NCBI GenBank assembly: GCA_002385805.1
Contig: DGEF01000060.1
Coordinates: 5,568 to 12,088, forward strand
DNA length: 6,521 bases
Reading direction: 5' to 3'
Source of the DNA: Peptococcaceae bacterium UBA3933
GTDB lineage: Bacteria; Bacillota; Peptococcia; Peptococcales; BICA1-8
The translations under genes and the position numbers were made by a program. Of the stretch, positions 5,752 to 6,521 are shown one piece after another. The notes beneath the pieces are model-generated. The model was not told the origin of the DNA and searched no databases. It saw only the letters and a program-made list of their open reading frames with translations. Position 1 is the stretch's first letter. Every line of letters starts with the position of its first letter.

Positions 5752-6511
5752 CTGAATTCACTTCCAATAGAGCAGAACGAATCTTTGCTAATTGATTATC
5801 TAGCTCACACATTATTATTCCTGTTTCGGAAATTACCAGACAATCACCGGAATTTAAAGAACTATCAATTTCAATTTTCAATTCGCCCTGGGCAATTATT
5901 GCTTTGAGTTCATCAAAAGAGTTTTTAACAAGTAAACAATCCTTTTCATTAACCTTTAAAGTTACCTGTTTCGCATCTTTGATAATTTCCAAAATTGATT
6001 TCACCATATGAGGAAAAGTTTGGGGGTTAACTTCCAACTCTTTTTTAATAACCTTTTCCGCTATTTTTACGGCTAAATTAACAATATCATTTTCCAAGTT
6101 AGCCAGGATCTTTTCTTTTTCTTCATAAGCTTTTTGCACAATTTTCCTGGCCTGTTCTCTTAATTCATCAACTTCTTCCAGTCCTTTTTGTTCACCTAGC
6201 TTTCTACCTTCCTGAAAAGCATTTTCTTTAATTTCTTCTGCCTCAAGAAAAGCCTGGTCAATGATTTCCTGGGCCTTGCGCTCAGCCTCTTCCTTCGTGT
6301 TTTGGACTAATTCAGCTGCGTCTTTTTGGGCCTGGGCCAAAATAGCTGCAGCTTTTACTCTCGCCTCATCAAGTAGTTTTTCAACAAGAACCCGGGTTTC
6401 CTTATATAAGTCGCGTGCTTCCTGGGGAGTTAAAAAATCTGTCGAACTGTTGGAAATCTTGTTTTCATTCCTGATGACAACTAAGTGACTTGCTTTAATA
6501 ATTTTAGACAA
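5744..6511 (-). CDS. fliH: Flagellar assembly protein FliH
   Basis: FliH forms a dimer that binds FliI, holds it at the C-ring and export gate and restrains its ATPase activity; it resembles the peripheral stalk (b and delta subunits) of F-type ATPases. The 255-residue protein has a short polar N-terminus (SKIIKASHLVV), then a long Ala/Glu/Lys-rich helix at about 29-140. This includes a GxxxGxxxG run (G102, G106, G110), the glycine-repeat feature typical of FliH. Residues ~140-255 form the conserved C-terminal domain (NLAVKIAEKVIKKEL, then VTLKVNEKD and a final GIIMCELDNQLAKIRSAL). The start is a TTG at 6511: an in-frame TAA directly precedes it and no nearby in-frame ATG exists. Its ribosome site lies beyond the window. 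It overlaps the inferred fliG stop by 8 nt and the fliI start by 8 nt. Confidence 0.95.
   Translation of the reverse strand: MSKIIKASHLVVIRNENKISNSSTDFLTPQEARDLYKETRVLVEKLLDEARVKAAAILAQAQKDAAELVQNTKEEAERKAQEIIDQAFLEAEEIKENAFQEGRKLGEQKGLEEVDELREQARKIVQKAYEEKEKILANLENDIVNLAVKIAEKVIKKELEVNPQTFPHMVKSILEIIKDAKQVTLKVNEKDCLLVKNSFDELKAIIAQGELKIEIDSSLNSGDCLVISETGIIMCELDNQLAKIRSALLEVNSVV
5758..5765 (-). promoter_or_regulatory. Weak ribosome binding site for the fliI TTG start
   Basis: The minus strand reads GGAAGTGA, one base off the GGAGGTGA ideal, 6 nt before the TTG at 5751. With the in-frame TGA inside this site, the TTG is the only start that keeps the conserved FliI N-terminus. A weak site plus TTG fits coupling to fliH translation. 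Confidence 0.55.
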
Positions 6512-6521
6512 TTATTTCATC
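6504..6521 (-). CDS. fliG: Probable 3' end of fliG (motor switch protein FliG)
   Basis: Only five codons and a stop are visible: read on the minus strand from the window edge they give DEIIV then TAA at 6506-6504. An acidic-then-hydrophobic tail of this kind ends many Bacillota FliG proteins, and fliG is the gene normally upstream of fliH. The implied 8-nt overlap with fliH (TTGTCTAA) has the same form as the fliH/fliI overlap. FliG is the C-ring protein that contacts the stator and generates torque. The call is inference from synteny and a five-residue match. Confidence 0.6.
   Translation of the reverse strand, partial: DEIIV

Noticed and set aside
6261..6488. Plus-strand open frame of 75 codons inside fliH
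   Set aside because: The Ala/Ser/Phe-rich product mirrors the Ala/Glu/Lys-rich FliH helix and has no independent support.
1..6521. Mobile element, CRISPR array, defence or biosynthetic system
   Set aside because: Continuous, intact and syntenic flagellar genes fill the window; no direct-repeat array, transposase or integrase motif, or foreign-looking segment was seen on either strand.

Overview
The window is one stretch of a flagellar (fla/che-type) operon. Every real gene lies on the minus strand, so transcription runs from high to low coordinates. In transcription order the genes are: the last five codons of fliG (inferred), fliH, fliI, fliJ, a MotE/YlxF-like membrane protein gene, fliK, flgD, a small gene of the TIGR02530 'flagellar operon protein' family, and flgE, which runs off the low-coordinate edge. 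The order fliG-fliH-fliI-fliJ-ylxF-fliK-flgD-flgE is that of the Bacillus subtilis fla/che operon. The extra TIGR02530 gene, the AT-rich sequence, the strong AGGAGG ribosome sites and the frequent TTG/GTG starts suggest a Gram-positive Bacillota, most likely a Clostridia-type anaerobe. I cannot name a genus.

Layout. 6521-3970 encodes the soluble export ATPase complex: FliH (stator and regulator), FliI (ATPase) and FliJ (central stalk). 3969-3421 encodes a single-pass membrane protein with a long coiled coil and an MgtE-N-like C-terminal domain. 3358-1114 encodes hook assembly factors: FliK (hook-length ruler and substrate-specificity switch), FlgD (hook cap) and the uncharacterised TIGR02530 protein. 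1023-1 encodes the first 341 residues of the hook protein FlgE. Together these genes power export of hook subunits, cap the growing hook, measure it and build it.

Genes are tightly packed. Three junctions (fliG/fliH, fliH/fliI, flgD/TIGR02530) overlap by exactly 8 nt, and fliJ/ylxF abut with no gap. Only two intergenic gaps exceed 20 nt: 62 nt before fliK and 90 nt before flgE. The 90-nt gap holds two abutting inverted repeats just upstream of a strong flgE ribosome site. No promoter was convincing, so the operon promoter is probably upstream of the window.

No mobile element, CRISPR array, tRNA or rRNA is visible, and no plus-strand gene is credible. This is core chromosomal sequence, not an accessory island, and I see no undescribed system. 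The points most worth a second look are the uncharacterised TIGR02530 and YlxF-like proteins, the structured flgE leader, an apparent extra segment in FlgE, and the repeated 8-nt overlap architecture.
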